This document shows, in pieces, positions 8,080 through 17,916 of a stretch of 64,000 nt of DNA. Made by a program: the position numbers and the translations under genes. Numbering within the stretch: the first letter of the stretch is position 1; every line of letters starts with the position of its first letter. The DNA comes from Lysobacter lycopersici (GTDB lineage: Bacteria > Pseudomonadota > Gammaproteobacteria > Xanthomonadales > Xanthomonadaceae), in NCBI RefSeq assembly GCF_007556775.1, contig NZ_CP041742.1, forward strand, positions 1,998,001 to 2,062,000. Reading direction: 5' to 3'. A model generated the notes under the pieces. That model worked only from the letters and a program-made list of their open reading frames with translations. It did not search any database and was not told where the DNA came from.

Positions 8080-8888
8080 GCGTCCTGCTCCATTGTCGCC
8101 ACCTGCTTTCCTTGCACCTGCTTGCGTTCGCGCTGGTGGCGCAGCACTTCGCCGGCGAGGCCGAGGTAGGCGATTGCGCCGCGGCTGCCCTTGTCGTAGC
8201 CGACGATGCTCTGGCCGTGGCTCGGCGCCTCGGCCACGCGCACGTTGCGCGGGATGATGGTGCGGAACACCTTGTCGCCGAAGTGCGACACCAGTTCCGC
8301 CGAAACCGCGTTGGCGAGGTTGTTGCGCACGTCGAACATGGTGCGCAGCACGCCTTCGATTTCCAGGTTCGGATTCAACTTCGCCTTCAGCGCGTCGATG
8401 GTCTGCAGCAGCGCGGTCAGGCCTTCCAGCGCGTAGTACTCGCACTGCATCGGCACCAGCACGCTGTCGGCGGCGGTGAGCGCATTGAGGGTGAGCAACG
8501 ACAGCGCCGGCGGGCAGTCGACGACGATGAAGTCGTACTTCGCGCGCAATGGATCCAGCGCGCGCTTGAGCCGCTGTTCGCGGCCTTCCTCGTCCATCAG
8601 CTCGATTTCGGCCGCGGTGAGGTCGGTGTTGCCAGGCAGCAGGTCGAAACCTTCGGGCGTCCTGACGATCGCGGCGTCGGCGTGTTGTTCCTCGAGCAGC
8701 ACGTCGCAGGTCGAGGCGGACAGTTCGCGCTTGTCCACGCCGCTGCCCATGGTCGCGTTGCCCTGCGCGTCGAGATCGACCAGCAGCACGCGGCTGGCCG
8801 ATTGCGCGAGCGCGGCGGCGAGGTTGACGGCGGTGGTGGTCTTGCCGACGCCGCCCTTCTGGTTGGCGATGGCGATGATGCGGGCCAT
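8076..8888 (-). CDS. parA: Chromosome partitioning ATPase ParA (Soj)
   Basis: The 270-residue deviant Walker-type ATPase shows NQKGGVGKTTTAVNLA at its N-terminus, the LLVDLDAQGN Walker A' region and DFIVVDCPPALSLLT. It binds DNA non-specifically as an ATP dimer and moves ParB-parS complexes. It lies 35 nt after rsmG and overlaps parB, the usual rsmG-parA-parB order of gammaproteobacteria. Confidence 0.97.
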   Translation of the reverse strand: MARIIAIANQKGGVGKTTTAVNLAAALAQSASRVLLVDLDAQGNATMGSGVDKRELSASTCDVLLEEQHADAAIVRTPEGFDLLPGNTDLTAAEIELMDEEGREQRLKRALDPLRAKYDFIVVDCPPALSLLTLNALTAADSVLVPMQCEYYALEGLTALLQTIDALKAKLNPNLEIEGVLRTMFDVRNNLANAVSAELVSHFGDKVFRTIIPRNVRVAEAPSHGQSIVGYDKGSRGAIAYLGLAGEVLRHQRERKQVQGKQVATMEQDA

Positions 8889-8923
8889 GCGGGAGTCAGT
8901 CTTCGCTCGCGGCGGATCGATGA

Positions 8924-9571
8924 TTATGCCGTGGCCGCTGCGTCCCGGCCCACCACGGCGAGGTGGCGTTCGCCCTCCAGGCCCGGAACCGTGAGCCGGT
9001 GCAGCGTTTGCAGCCGCCAGCCGCGCGGCAACGCGGCGATTTCCTCGTCCGGGCGCGCGCCCTTCATCGCCAGCAGCCTGCCGCCGGGGGCGAGCAGGTG
9101 GGCGCCGAATTCGAGGATCTGCGGCAAGGTCGCCAGCGCCCGCGCGGTGATGGCGTCGAACGCGCCGGGCCGGTCCAGCGCCTCGATCCGCGATTCGGCG
9201 ACCTCGGCATTGCCCAGGCCCAGCGTGCGCACCGCCTCGCGCAGGAAGCGCGCCTTCTTGCCGTTGGCTTCGACCAGCGTCACCCGCAGCCCCGGCCGCG
9301 CGATCGCCAGCGGGATGCCGGGCAGGCCGGGGCCGGTGCCGAGGTCGGCGAGGGTGGCGATGCCGTCGAGATAGGCGTTCATCGCCAGCGAATCGAGCAG
9401 GTGCCGCGACACCATCTCGCGCGGATCGCGCACCGCGGTCAGGTTGTAGGTGCGGTTCCAGCGCGCGAGCAGGTCGAGGTAGGCGAGCAGCGACGGCGCG
9501 AGTTCGCCCGGCAGCGCGAGATCGGCGAGGCCGGCGCGCAGCGGGGCGTCGAGGTCGTGTCCGTCGGTCAT
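8924..9571 (-). CDS. rsmG: 16S rRNA (guanine(527)-N7)-methyltransferase RsmG
   Basis: The 215-residue protein carries the GidB/RsmG signature: [20 protein letters not shown], and the SAM-binding [17 protein letters not shown] motif, then [12 protein letters not shown]. It methylates N7 of G527 in 16S rRNA. ATG at 9571 is 7 nt after the phosphopantetheinyl transferase stop, so rsmG is second in this minus-strand operon. Confidence 0.96.
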   Translation of the reverse strand: MTDGHDLDAPLRAGLADLALPGELAPSLLAYLDLLARWNRTYNLTAVRDPREMVSRHLLDSLAMNAYLDGIATLADLGTGPGLPGIPLAIARPGLRVTLVEANGKKARFLREAVRTLGLGNAEVAESRIEALDRPGAFDAITARALATLPQILEFGAHLLAPGGRLLAMKGARPDEEIAALPRGWRLQTLHRLTVPGLEGERHLAVVGRDAAATA

Positions 9572-9578
9572 GCGCGGA

Positions 9579-10190
9579 TTATCCCTTGCGCCACGCGATG
9601 GCCGCGAGCGTGCCGGGCGCCGGCAAGAGTTCGCACAGGCGCCAGTCGCGTGGATCGCCGAGTTCGGCGTCGCAGCGTTGCAGGAACAACGTTTCGTTTT
9701 CTTCCGCGAACGCCAGGCGGTGCAGGCCGAAGGCGAGCCCGCGGCCATGCGCCTTCAGCACCGCTTCCTTGGCGCACCACAGGCGCAGGAAATCCTTTTC
9801 AAGGGCCGCCCTTTCGAGCGCGGTCCGTCCGCTCCCTTCGCGCGCTTCGAGCCAGGCGATTTCCTCGCCAGCGAAGAAACGCCGCGCGACTGCCAGCGCG
9901 TTCGTCCGTGGCCGGATCGATTCCAGGTCCGCGCCGACGCAGAGTGCTTCGCCGGCGACGACCAGCAGGTGCCCGCCGCTATGGCTCCAGTTGCAGTCCA
10001 GCGCCGCGCGTTTCAATTGCGGACGCCCGTGCGCATCGCGTTCGAAGGCATACTCGCCGGCATTCCCGCCGAATGTATTTGCCAGCCAATTCTGCGCGAG
10101 GGGCATCGCCGCCTCGCCGCGCGAATACGGCAGCAGCGTCCAGCGTGGCGATGCGGGATCGGTCGAAGCCGGGGCGGTTTGGCGGCGCAT
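9579..10190 (-). CDS. 4'-phosphopantetheinyl transferase, Sfp/AcpT superfamily
   Basis: The 203-residue protein has the family's metal-binding VGADLES motif and the [12 protein letters not shown] (WxxKEA) motif. It transfers phosphopantetheine from CoA to the DSx serine of carrier proteins. The ACP of the pigment locus at 22700 (S44) is the nearest candidate substrate. It is divergent from the AMP ligase 50 nt away and heads the rsmG-parAB operon, so a secondary-metabolism enzyme sits ahead of housekeeping genes. Target specificity is inferred. Confidence 0.85.
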   Translation of the reverse strand: MRRQTAPASTDPASPRWTLLPYSRGEAAMPLAQNWLANTFGGNAGEYAFERDAHGRPQLKRAALDCNWSHSGGHLLVVAGEALCVGADLESIRPRTNALAVARRFFAGEEIAWLEAREGSGRTALERAALEKDFLRLWCAKEAVLKAHGRGLAFGLHRLAFAEENETLFLQRCDAELGDPRDWRLCELLPAPGTLAAIAWRKG

Positions 10191-10240
10191 GGCGTCGCCA
10201 GCGTAAGCTAGCGGCTGCCAGATTCCACGCCTCGCATCGC

Positions 10241-11575
10241 ATGTCCGTCGCGTTTTCCCAGCCCGATGCCGCCACCGCGCCCATGGCGATCGCCATCGGT
10301 CCCGTGGATCGGGCGCTGGCCTTCGGGCCGCGCGGGGCGACGCCGCTATCGGCCTTCCTCGGCGAAGCGCGGGCGCTGGCCGCGCAACTGGACGCAGGCG
10401 AATTCGTCGTGAACCTGTGCGAGGACCGGCACCGTTTCCTCACCGGTTTCTGCGCCGCGGCGTTGCGCGGCAAGGCGACGCTGCTGCCGCCTTCGCGCGC
10501 GCCGGAGGTCGTCGCCGACGTGCAGCGCCGGCATCCTTCGAACCAGGTGCTCGACGATGCCACGGTCGCCGCGGTGATCGCGAACGCGCCGTTGGGCACG
10601 GATGCGATTCCCGAAGTCGCGGCGGATGCACTGGCCGCGATCGGCTTCACTTCCGGCAGTACCGGCGTGCCGCAGGCCAACCCCAAGACCTGGGGCGCGT
10701 TCGCGACCAGCACCGCGCAGAACCTCGCTGCATTGCGCGACCTGTGGCCGGCCGATGCACAGGCGCAGATCGTCGCCACCGTCCCGCCGCAGCACATGTA
10801 CGGGATGGAACTTTCGGTGCTGATGCCGCTGCTCGGCGGTGCGGCGGTGCACGAGGCGCGGCCGTTCTTCCCCGCCGACATCGCGCGCGCGCTGGCCGAT
10901 GCGACCGCGATGCGCGTGCTCGTCACCACGCCGGTGCATTTGCGCGCGCTGGTCGCGTCCGGAATCGAATTGCCGCCGCTCGCCGGCATCGTCTCCGCGA
11001 CCGCGCCGCTGCCCGCGGAACTCGCGATGGAGGCGGAATCGCGCTTCGATTGCGAGGTGCGTGAATTGTTCGGTTCCACCGAAACCTGCGTGTTCGCGCG
11101 TCGCCGCACCGCGCGCGAATCGGCATGGACGCCGCTGCCCGGCGTGCGCGTCGCCGCGCTGGAGGACGCGACCGAAGTGCGCGCCGCGCATTTGCCGAAG
11201 CCGGTGCTGCTGGCCGATCGGGTCGAGGTCGATGGCGAAGGCCGCTTCGAATTGCGCGGGCGCCAGGCCGACCTGCTGGAAATCGCCGGCAAGCGCGCCT
11301 CGCTCGGAGACCTCACCCGGCGCCTGCTGGAAATCCCGGGCGTGGAGGATGGTTGCGTGTTCCAGCTCGATGCCGCATCCGGCGAAGTGGCGCGGGTCGC
11401 GGCGCTGGTGGTTGCGCCCACGCGCGACGAAGCGGGGATCCTCGATGCCTTGCGCGCCGGTGTCGATCCGGCATTCCTGCCGCGGCCCTTGCGCAAGGTC
11501 GCGGCCTTGCCGCGCAACGAAACCGGCAAGCTGCCGCGCGCCGAATTGCTGGCCATGCTGCGGCGTTGCGGCTGA
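10241..11575 (+). CDS. AMP-dependent acyl/aryl ligase of the aryl-polyene (xanthomonadin) pathway
   Basis: The 444-residue ANL-superfamily enzyme has the P-loop FTSGSTGVP (from F136), FGSTET (A5), the GRQADLLEIAGKRASL region and the catalytic lysine K430 in NETGKLPR. Its length and the family fit the ligases that activate hydroxybenzoate and load it on the ACP in xanthomonadin/APE clusters (XanA2 or ApeH type). The P-loop ends PQ instead of the usual PKG. It stands about 9 kb from the pigment locus, divergent from the phosphopantetheinyl transferase. Substrate is inferred from family and context. Confidence 0.8.
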   Translation: MSVAFSQPDAATAPMAIAIGPVDRALAFGPRGATPLSAFLGEARALAAQLDAGEFVVNLCEDRHRFLTGFCAAALRGKATLLPPSRAPEVVADVQRRHPSNQVLDDATVAAVIANAPLGTDAIPEVAADALAAIGFTSGSTGVPQANPKTWGAFATSTAQNLAALRDLWPADAQAQIVATVPPQHMYGMELSVLMPLLGGAAVHEARPFFPADIARALADATAMRVLVTTPVHLRALVASGIELPPLAGIVSATAPLPAELAMEAESRFDCEVRELFGSTETCVFARRRTARESAWTPLPGVRVAALEDATEVRAAHLPKPVLLADRVEVDGEGRFELRGRQADLLEIAGKRASLGDLTRRLLEIPGVEDGCVFQLDAASGEVARVAALVVAPTRDEAGILDALRAGVDPAFLPRPLRKVAALPRNETGKLPRAELLAMLRRCG

Positions 11576-11693
11576 ACGACGAGGCCGCGTGCCGCGACGC
11601 GATCATCACGCCATGCGGGTCACAGTGGCCCGCGCCCCCCGCAGGGGAGCGAGCTGGCATTCCTTTCCGGAAAGAAGAAGAGGAGTTCGTGGC

Positions 11694-11960
11694 ATGGGCA
11701 TCATCATCTGGTTGATCGTGGGCGGCATCATCGGCTGGCTGGCCAGCATGGTCATGAAGACCGACGGCCAGCAGGGCATCCTGCTCAACATCGTCGTCGG
11801 CATCGTCGGCGCCTTCATCGGCGGCTGGATCGGTCCGATGCTCGGGCTTGGTGGCGGCATCAACGCCGGCATCAGCGTGATGAGCATCGTCGTGTCGCTG
11901 ATCGGGGCGATCATCCTGCTCGCGATCGTCAATCTGTTCCGTCGCGGACGCGTGCGCTGA
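11694..11960 (+). CDS. GlsB/YeaQ/YmgE family small membrane protein
   Basis: The 88-residue protein has three hydrophobic segments with the family's GGIIGWLAS, NIVVGIVGAFIGGWI and glycine-rich signature, and a basic C-terminus. The family is stress-associated, with no defined biochemical role. AGGAG at 11681-11685 supports the start. A strong terminator follows. Confidence 0.92.
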   Translation: MGIIIWLIVGGIIGWLASMVMKTDGQQGILLNIVVGIVGAFIGGWIGPMLGLGGGINAGISVMSIVVSLIGAIILLAIVNLFRRGRVR

Positions 11961-11985
11961 GCGTCGCGGAAAATTGACGGGGATG

Positions 11986-12017
11986 CGAAGGCCCGGCTTG
12001 CCGGGCTTTCGTTTTTT
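11986..12017. terminator. Intrinsic terminator between convergent genes
   Basis: CGAAGGCCCGG/CCGGGCTTTCG (11986-11996 and 12001-12011) with a CTTG loop is followed by six T at 12012-12017. It ends the YeaQ-like transcript and lies just before the xthA stop codon on the other strand. Confidence 0.9.
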
Positions 12018-12022
12018 CGCGG

Positions 12023-12793
12023 TCAGGCGAGTTCGACGAATGCGGGCGCGTGGTCGCTGGCGCGTTCCCAGGTGCGCGGCGTGCGGTCGATGCCGGCGTT
12101 CGCGGTGGAACCGCGCAGGGCGTCCGACACCAGGGTCAAGTCGATGCGCAGGCCGAGGTTGCGACGGAACGCGGCCTGTCGGTAATCCCACCAGCTGAAG
12201 ATCCCGCCCTCGTCGTTGTGCAGGCGAAAGCCGTCGTGCAGTCCCAACGCGAGCAGCCGCTGCAACGCGGCGCGTTCGGCGGTGGAAGTGAGGATGTGCT
12301 CGTCGTTCCAGGTCGCCGGATCGTGCACGTCGCGGTCGTCCGGCGCGATGTTGAAATCGCCGAGCACGACGAGTCGTTCGTGTCGCTGCAATTCGCCTGC
12401 GAGCCAGCCGTGCACCGCATCCAGCCAGCGCAACTTGTAGGCGTATTTCTCGGTGCCGACGTCCTGGCCGTTGACCACGTACAGGTTCACGATGCGCACG
12501 TCGCCCACGGTCGCGGCGATGGCGCGCGCCTGCGCGTCGTCGAAACCCGGAATCGCGATCTGCACATCCTCCAGCGCGTGGTTGCGGGCGAGGATCGCGA
12601 CGCCGTTGTAGGTCTTCTGCCCGTGGAACACGCTGCGGTAGCCGAGCGCGGCCAGCGCGTCGTCGGGGAAGCGATGGTCCTCGAGCTTGGTTTCCTGCAG
12701 TCCGACCACGTCCGGCGCGAATTCGCCCAGCCACTGCTCCAATTGCGGCAGGCGCACGTTGAGCGAATTGACGTTCCAGCTGGCGATTTTCAT
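12023..12793 (-). CDS. xthA: Exodeoxyribonuclease III
   Basis: The 256-residue EEP-fold nuclease shows MKIASWNVNSLNVRLPQLEQWL, GLQETKLED (catalytic Glu), the GDFNIAPDDRDVHDP loop and the C-terminal SDHAPAF histidine-aspartate pair. It acts as AP endonuclease and 3'-5' exonuclease in base-excision repair. ATG at 12793 matches the family's exact N-terminus. Confidence 0.95.
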   Translation of the reverse strand: MKIASWNVNSLNVRLPQLEQWLGEFAPDVVGLQETKLEDHRFPDDALAALGYRSVFHGQKTYNGVAILARNHALEDVQIAIPGFDDAQARAIAATVGDVRIVNLYVVNGQDVGTEKYAYKLRWLDAVHGWLAGELQRHERLVVLGDFNIAPDDRDVHDPATWNDEHILTSTAERAALQRLLALGLHDGFRLHNDEGGIFSWWDYRQAAFRRNLGLRIDLTLVSDALRGSTANAGIDRTPRTWERASDHAPAFVELA

Positions 12794-12832
12794 GGGAAGG
12801 TTTGCCAAATGGCCGAATGCGATTGATCGCGT

Positions 12833-13093
12833 CTAGCGAACAGGTATCTGGTCGCCAGGCGGCAAGGCAAGGCCGCTAAGGTGAAGATTACCGTTTGTGT
12901 CGGCATTTGAAACGTAGAACTCAATGTCTCCGATACCGCCGGAACCGGAATAATCGCCAGAGATGTGAAAGTGCTGATTGGGATCGTCGCGAATCCGCAA
13001 CAACAGTGCGATCAGCTGATCGATCTCCTGGGTTGACATTCCGAGGCTAACCCCATGCCATCCGTTATCCCAGCTTTCGATTTCGCCCAGCAT
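12833..13093 (-). CDS. Hypothetical protein, 86 residues
   Basis: Not recognised. It is a small acidic, probably soluble protein (MLGEIESWDNGWHGVSLGM start, HFHISGDYSGSGGIGDIEFYVS centre). A good CAGGAG site eight bases before the ATG and base composition lower in GC than its neighbours support a real, probably acquired gene. It lies between the aldehyde dehydrogenase and xthA, both on the same strand. Immunity-like small proteins look like this, but nothing here proves such a role. Confidence 0.6.
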   Translation of the reverse strand: MLGEIESWDNGWHGVSLGMSTQEIDQLIALLLRIRDDPNQHFHISGDYSGSGGIGDIEFYVSNADTNGNLHLSGLALPPGDQIPVR

Positions 13094-13108
13094 CGCTTCG
13101 ACTCCTGA

Positions 13109-14521
13109 TTACCGCACGATCAGATCGATCAACCACTTCGCCTTCGAATACGGCGGCCTGAGCAGGTCGCCGCCGGTGCGCCGCGCCTGCCACAGCACCG
13201 GCAATTGCTTGCTCATCGCGTCGAAGCCCGCGCGGCCGTGGTAGGCGCCCATGCCGCTGGGACCGATGCCGCCGAACGGCAGCGTGGTGATGGCGAAATG
13301 GAACAGCGTGTCGTTCACCGACACGCCGCCGGCCAGCGTGTTGCGCAGGATTTTCTCGACCGAAGCCTTGTCGTGGCTGAAGGGATACAGCGCCAACGGC
13401 CGATCGTGCGCGTTGACGTAGGCGATGGCTTCGTCGAGCGTGCGGTAGCCCTTGACCGGGAACACCGGGCCGAAGATTTCGTCCTGCATCACCTTGGCGT
13501 CGTCGCCAGGATCGAGCACCAGCGTCGGCGGCAGCAGGCGCTGCGAAGCATCGGCTTCGCCGGCGAGCGTCAGCACTTCGGCGCCGCGCGAACGCGCATC
13601 GTCGAGATAGCCCTGCAAGCGCGCGTACTGGCCGTCATTGACGACGCGGGTGTAATCGCCGGTGTTGTCGAACGCCGTGCCGTAGCGCGCCTGCACTTCC
13701 TTGCGCAGCGCCGCGACCAGCGCATCGCGCTTGTCCTGCGGCACCAGCACGTAATCGGGCGCGATGCAGGTCTGGCCACCGTTGAACCACTTGCCGGTGG
13801 CGAGTCGCGCCGCGGCCTGTTCGACCGGATAGTCCTCGCAGACGATGGCCGGCGACTTGCCGCCCAGTTCCAGCGTCACCGGCGTCAGGTTCTGCGCGGC
13901 CGCGGCCATGACCTTGCGCCCGACCGCGGTGGAACCGGTGAACACCAGATGGTCGAACGGCAGCGCGGCGAACGCGGAACCGACATCGGCGCCGCCTTCG
14001 GCGACGGCGACGCGGTCTTCGGGGAAGACCTCGGCCAGCAGTTCGCGCAGGAAGGCGGCGCTGCGCGGCGTGTGCTCCGACGGTTTCAGGTAGACGTGGT
14101 TGCCGGCGGCGATCGCGGTTGCGAGCGGCACCAGCGCGAGGTTCACCGGGTAGTTCCACGGCGCGATCACGCCGACCACGCCGACCGGTTCGGCGCGGAT
14201 TTCCGCGCGCGCGGGCAGGAAGCGCCAGCCGACGCCGACGCGCCTGGGTTTCATCCAGCCGCGCAAATGCTTGCGCAGGTGGTCGATTTCGTTGAGTACG
14301 GTCATGCCGTCGGCGATCAGGCTTTCGGCTTTCGCGCGCTGGCCGAAGTCGGCGGAGATCGCCGCGGCCATGTCGTCGAGCCGGCGCTTCAGCGCATCGC
14401 GCAGGCGCTGCAGGTCGTCGCGGCGTTGCGCGGCATCGGGCTTGCGCGCCTGCCAGGCCGCGCGCAGGCGGTCCAGCGTCGGGCGCAGTTCGGCGAGGGG
14501 CGTGTCGGCGGCGGTGTCCAT
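13109..14521 (-). CDS. Coniferyl aldehyde dehydrogenase-like NAD(P)-dependent aldehyde dehydrogenase
   Basis: The 470-residue ALDH has APWNYPVNLAL, the cofactor-site FTGSTAVGR, the catalytic-base ELGGKSP motif and the nucleophilic cysteine in NGGQTCIAPDYV. Length and the C-terminal FHFAITTLPFGGIGPSGMGAYHG resemble CalB/coniferyl aldehyde dehydrogenases, which also oxidise fatty aldehydes. It probably oxidises an aromatic or aliphatic aldehyde; the substrate is not shown. It diverges from the carbonic-anhydrase gene 49 nt away. Confidence 0.88.
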   Translation of the reverse strand: MDTAADTPLAELRPTLDRLRAAWQARKPDAAQRRDDLQRLRDALKRRLDDMAAAISADFGQRAKAESLIADGMTVLNEIDHLRKHLRGWMKPRRVGVGWRFLPARAEIRAEPVGVVGVIAPWNYPVNLALVPLATAIAAGNHVYLKPSEHTPRSAAFLRELLAEVFPEDRVAVAEGGADVGSAFAALPFDHLVFTGSTAVGRKVMAAAAQNLTPVTLELGGKSPAIVCEDYPVEQAAARLATGKWFNGGQTCIAPDYVLVPQDKRDALVAALRKEVQARYGTAFDNTGDYTRVVNDGQYARLQGYLDDARSRGAEVLTLAGEADASQRLLPPTLVLDPGDDAKVMQDEIFGPVFPVKGYRTLDEAIAYVNAHDRPLALYPFSHDKASVEKILRNTLAGGVSVNDTLFHFAITTLPFGGIGPSGMGAYHGRAGFDAMSKQLPVLWQARRTGGDLLRPPYSKAKWLIDLIVR

Positions 14522-14570
14522 GCGCCGGAGTGTAGCCGCGGGTTTCCGCGACGTGGCTCTAGAATGGGCC

Positions 14571-15125
14571 ATGACCACGAAAACGTCCGTCCTGCGCCCC
14601 TACCGCGACCGCTTTCCCACCCTCGGCGAGCGCGCATGGGTCGACGAGTCCGCGCGCGTCATCGGCGACGTGGTGCTGGGCGAGGATGTTTCCGTCTGGC
14701 CGTTCACGGTGATCCGCGGCGATGTGAACTTCATCCGCATCGGCGACCGCAGCAACATCCAGGACGGCAGCGTCGTGCACGTCAGCCACGACGGCCCGCA
14801 CGCCAAGCTCGGCGGTTTCGCCACCCGCATCGGCAGCGATGTCACCATCGGCCACAAGGCCATCATCCACGCCTGCACCATCGAGGACGCGGTGCTGGTC
14901 GGCATGGGCGCGATCGTGCTCGACGGCGCGGTGGTGCGGAAGCATGCCTTCATCGGTGCGGGTGCGCTGGTGGCGCCCGGGAAGATCGTCGGCGAAGGCG
15001 AGCTGTGGCTGGGCAATCCGGCGAAGAAGGCACGGATGCTCAGCGATGCCGAGATCGACGCGCTGTACTACAGCGCCAAGCATTACGTGAAGCTCAAGGA
15101 CGAATATCTCGCCGCGAGCCTGTAG
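14571..15125 (+). CDS. Gamma carbonic anhydrase-family left-handed beta-helix protein
   Basis: The 184-residue protein consists of hexapeptide repeats with the zinc-ligand histidines of the family (QDGSVVHVSHDGP and IGHKAIIHACTI) and a C-terminal helix. It resembles YrdA/CaiE-type proteins, often annotated gamma carbonic anhydrase, although catalytic activity is proven for few of them. The ATG at 14571 gives the normal family N-terminus. A dispersed repeat begins at its stop codon. Confidence 0.92.
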   Translation: MTTKTSVLRPYRDRFPTLGERAWVDESARVIGDVVLGEDVSVWPFTVIRGDVNFIRIGDRSNIQDGSVVHVSHDGPHAKLGGFATRIGSDVTIGHKAIIHACTIEDAVLVGMGAIVLDGAVVRKHAFIGAGALVAPGKIVGEGELWLGNPAKKARMLSDAEIDALYYSAKHYVKLKDEYLAASL

Positions 15126-15165
15126 GAGCGCTCTCGAGCGCGACTCCCGTCGCTCCCACAAAAAG
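15121..15165. repeat. Dispersed repeat GGAGCG...GCGAC-TCCC-GTCGC-TCC
   Basis: The element overlaps the stop codon of the carbonic-anhydrase gene and contains the hairpin GCGAC/GTCGC nested in GGAGCG/CGCTCC, ending CACAAAAAG. A related unit (GCGAC-TTCC-GTCGC-TTCTACATAA) is at 38479-38504. Similar sequences recur in Xanthomonadaceae and Pseudomonas intergenic DNA. Confidence 0.6.
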
Positions 15166-15173
15166 CGATCAGA

Positions 15174-15503
15174 TCAATCGCCAACGTCGAGCAACCGCTT
15201 CGGCGCACGCTGCGCCCACGCCTGCCGCAGCAGTGTCTCGACAACCGCGGGTTTCGCTGCGTCGAGTGCGATGCGCAGGCCGCAAGCCTTTTGTCCCCAG
15301 AACAGCTTTTCGACGGACTCCGGATGCAGTGCCAGCGCGGTTTCGCGTTGCTCTTCGCCGACGAAGACGTGCAGGTGCGCGCCGTCCGGAGGCATGGTGG
15401 CGAAGATTTTCCCGCCGACGCGGAACGAGGCGTAGTCGAAGTGCGGCGCTTCCACCGCTTCGGGCAGCGACAGCGCGCAGCGACGGACGCGGTCGGCGTT
15501 CAT
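15174..15503 (-). CDS. MmcQ/YjbR family protein
   Basis: The 109-residue protein has the YjbR-like fold signatures: ALSLPEAVEAPHFDYASFRVGGKIFATM and the C-terminal LLRQAWAQRAPKRLL. Members have a double-wing fold and are often labelled DNA-binding, but the function is unproven. It lies 13 nt after aroE on the same strand, so the two are likely cotranscribed. Confidence 0.88.
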   Translation of the reverse strand: MNADRVRRCALSLPEAVEAPHFDYASFRVGGKIFATMPPDGAHLHVFVGEEQRETALALHPESVEKLFWGQKACGLRIALDAAKPAVVETLLRQAWAQRAPKRLLDVGD

Positions 15504-15516
15504 TGCCGCGCGATGG

Positions 15517-16362
15517 TCAGTCGGCGGTCACCAGTCGCGCGCTTTCCGCGCGCAGTTCGCCGTAGATGCGGTCGGTGTCCGGGCGCGTGCCGTGCCAGCG
15601 CGCGAAGCTTTCCGCCGCCTGTTCCACCAGCATGCCGAGTCCGTCGATGGATTCGTGCGCGCCCTGCGCGCGCGCCCAGGCGAGGAAGGGAATCGCCGCT
15701 TCGCCATAGCTCAGGCTGACCGCGGCGCTGCGCCGGCCGAGCAGGCTGCGCGGCAGGGTCGGGAAACTGCCGCCATCGCGGGCCGCGGTAGTGGCGTTGA
15801 GCACCAGGTCGAATTCGCCGAGGTTGCGCAGGTCATCGAGATAGCGCACGTGTACCCGGCCAGGCTGGCCGAGCATGTCGGCCAGCGCGTCGGCGCGGGC
15901 GGGCGTGCGGTTGACGATGAACAGGTCGCCGATGCCGGCATCGAGCAGTGCAGGGGCGACGCCGCGGGCGGCGCCGCCGGCGCCGAGCAGCAGGGTGCGG
16001 CGCGCGCGCAGGTCCAGGCCCTGGCGCTCGGTCAGGTCGCGCACCAGGCCGACGCCGTCGGTGTTGTCGCCGTGCCAGGCGTCGCCGTTGCGGATCAGCG
16101 TATTCACCGCGCCGGCGCGACGCGCGCGTTCGGTGGTGTCGCTGCACAGCGCATATGCAGCTTCCTTCAGCGGCAAGGTGACGTTGGCGCCGGCGCCGCC
16201 GCGCGCGGCGAAGTCCTGCAGGGCCGCGTCGAAGCCGGATGGTTCGACGTCGATCGCGGAGTACTCGATGGCGATGCCGGCCTGTTTCCCGAACGCGGCG
16301 TGGATGCGCGGCGACAACGAATGCGACACCGGATGCCCGAACACCGCGTAATGCCTACTCAT
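15517..16362 (-). CDS. aroE: Shikimate dehydrogenase (NADP+)
   Basis: The 281-residue enzyme has the substrate-binding [16 protein letters not shown], the catalytic lysine in [20 protein letters not shown], and the NADP-binding GAGGAARGV and NRTPARA motifs. It reduces 3-dehydroshikimate in the route to chorismate, which also feeds the chorismatase of the pigment locus at 20157. ATG at 16362 gives the canonical N-terminus. Confidence 0.96.
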   Translation of the reverse strand: MSRHYAVFGHPVSHSLSPRIHAAFGKQAGIAIEYSAIDVEPSGFDAALQDFAARGGAGANVTLPLKEAAYALCSDTTERARRAGAVNTLIRNGDAWHGDNTDGVGLVRDLTERQGLDLRARRTLLLGAGGAARGVAPALLDAGIGDLFIVNRTPARADALADMLGQPGRVHVRYLDDLRNLGEFDLVLNATTAARDGGSFPTLPRSLLGRRSAAVSLSYGEAAIPFLAWARAQGAHESIDGLGMLVEQAAESFARWHGTRPDTDRIYGELRAESARLVTAD

Positions 16363-16411
16363 GCCGATCTCCTTAGCGCTTGCGGACGAGTTTACTCCCC
16401 GCGTGTCGCGA

Positions 16412-17838
<1,427 letters not shown>

Positions 17839-17861
17839 TTACGCCGCGCCGGTCCGGGTCG

Positions 17862-17889
17862 AAAAAGACCGGCGCCACGAGGGCGCCGG
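17862..17889 (-). terminator. Intrinsic terminator 3' of the protease gene
   Basis: Read on the minus strand, an 8-bp stem CCGGCGCC/GGCGCCGG (17889-17882 and 17876-17869) is followed by TC and five T. It separates the protease operon from hemB. Confidence 0.88.
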
Positions 17890-17916
17890 CCGGTGGAGCG
17901 GAGCGGTTGCGTTCGG

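Noticed and set aside
8889-8923. Chromosome replication origin near parAB/rsmG
   Set aside because: No dnaA, gidA or cluster of DnaA boxes was seen; only the partition genes are present.
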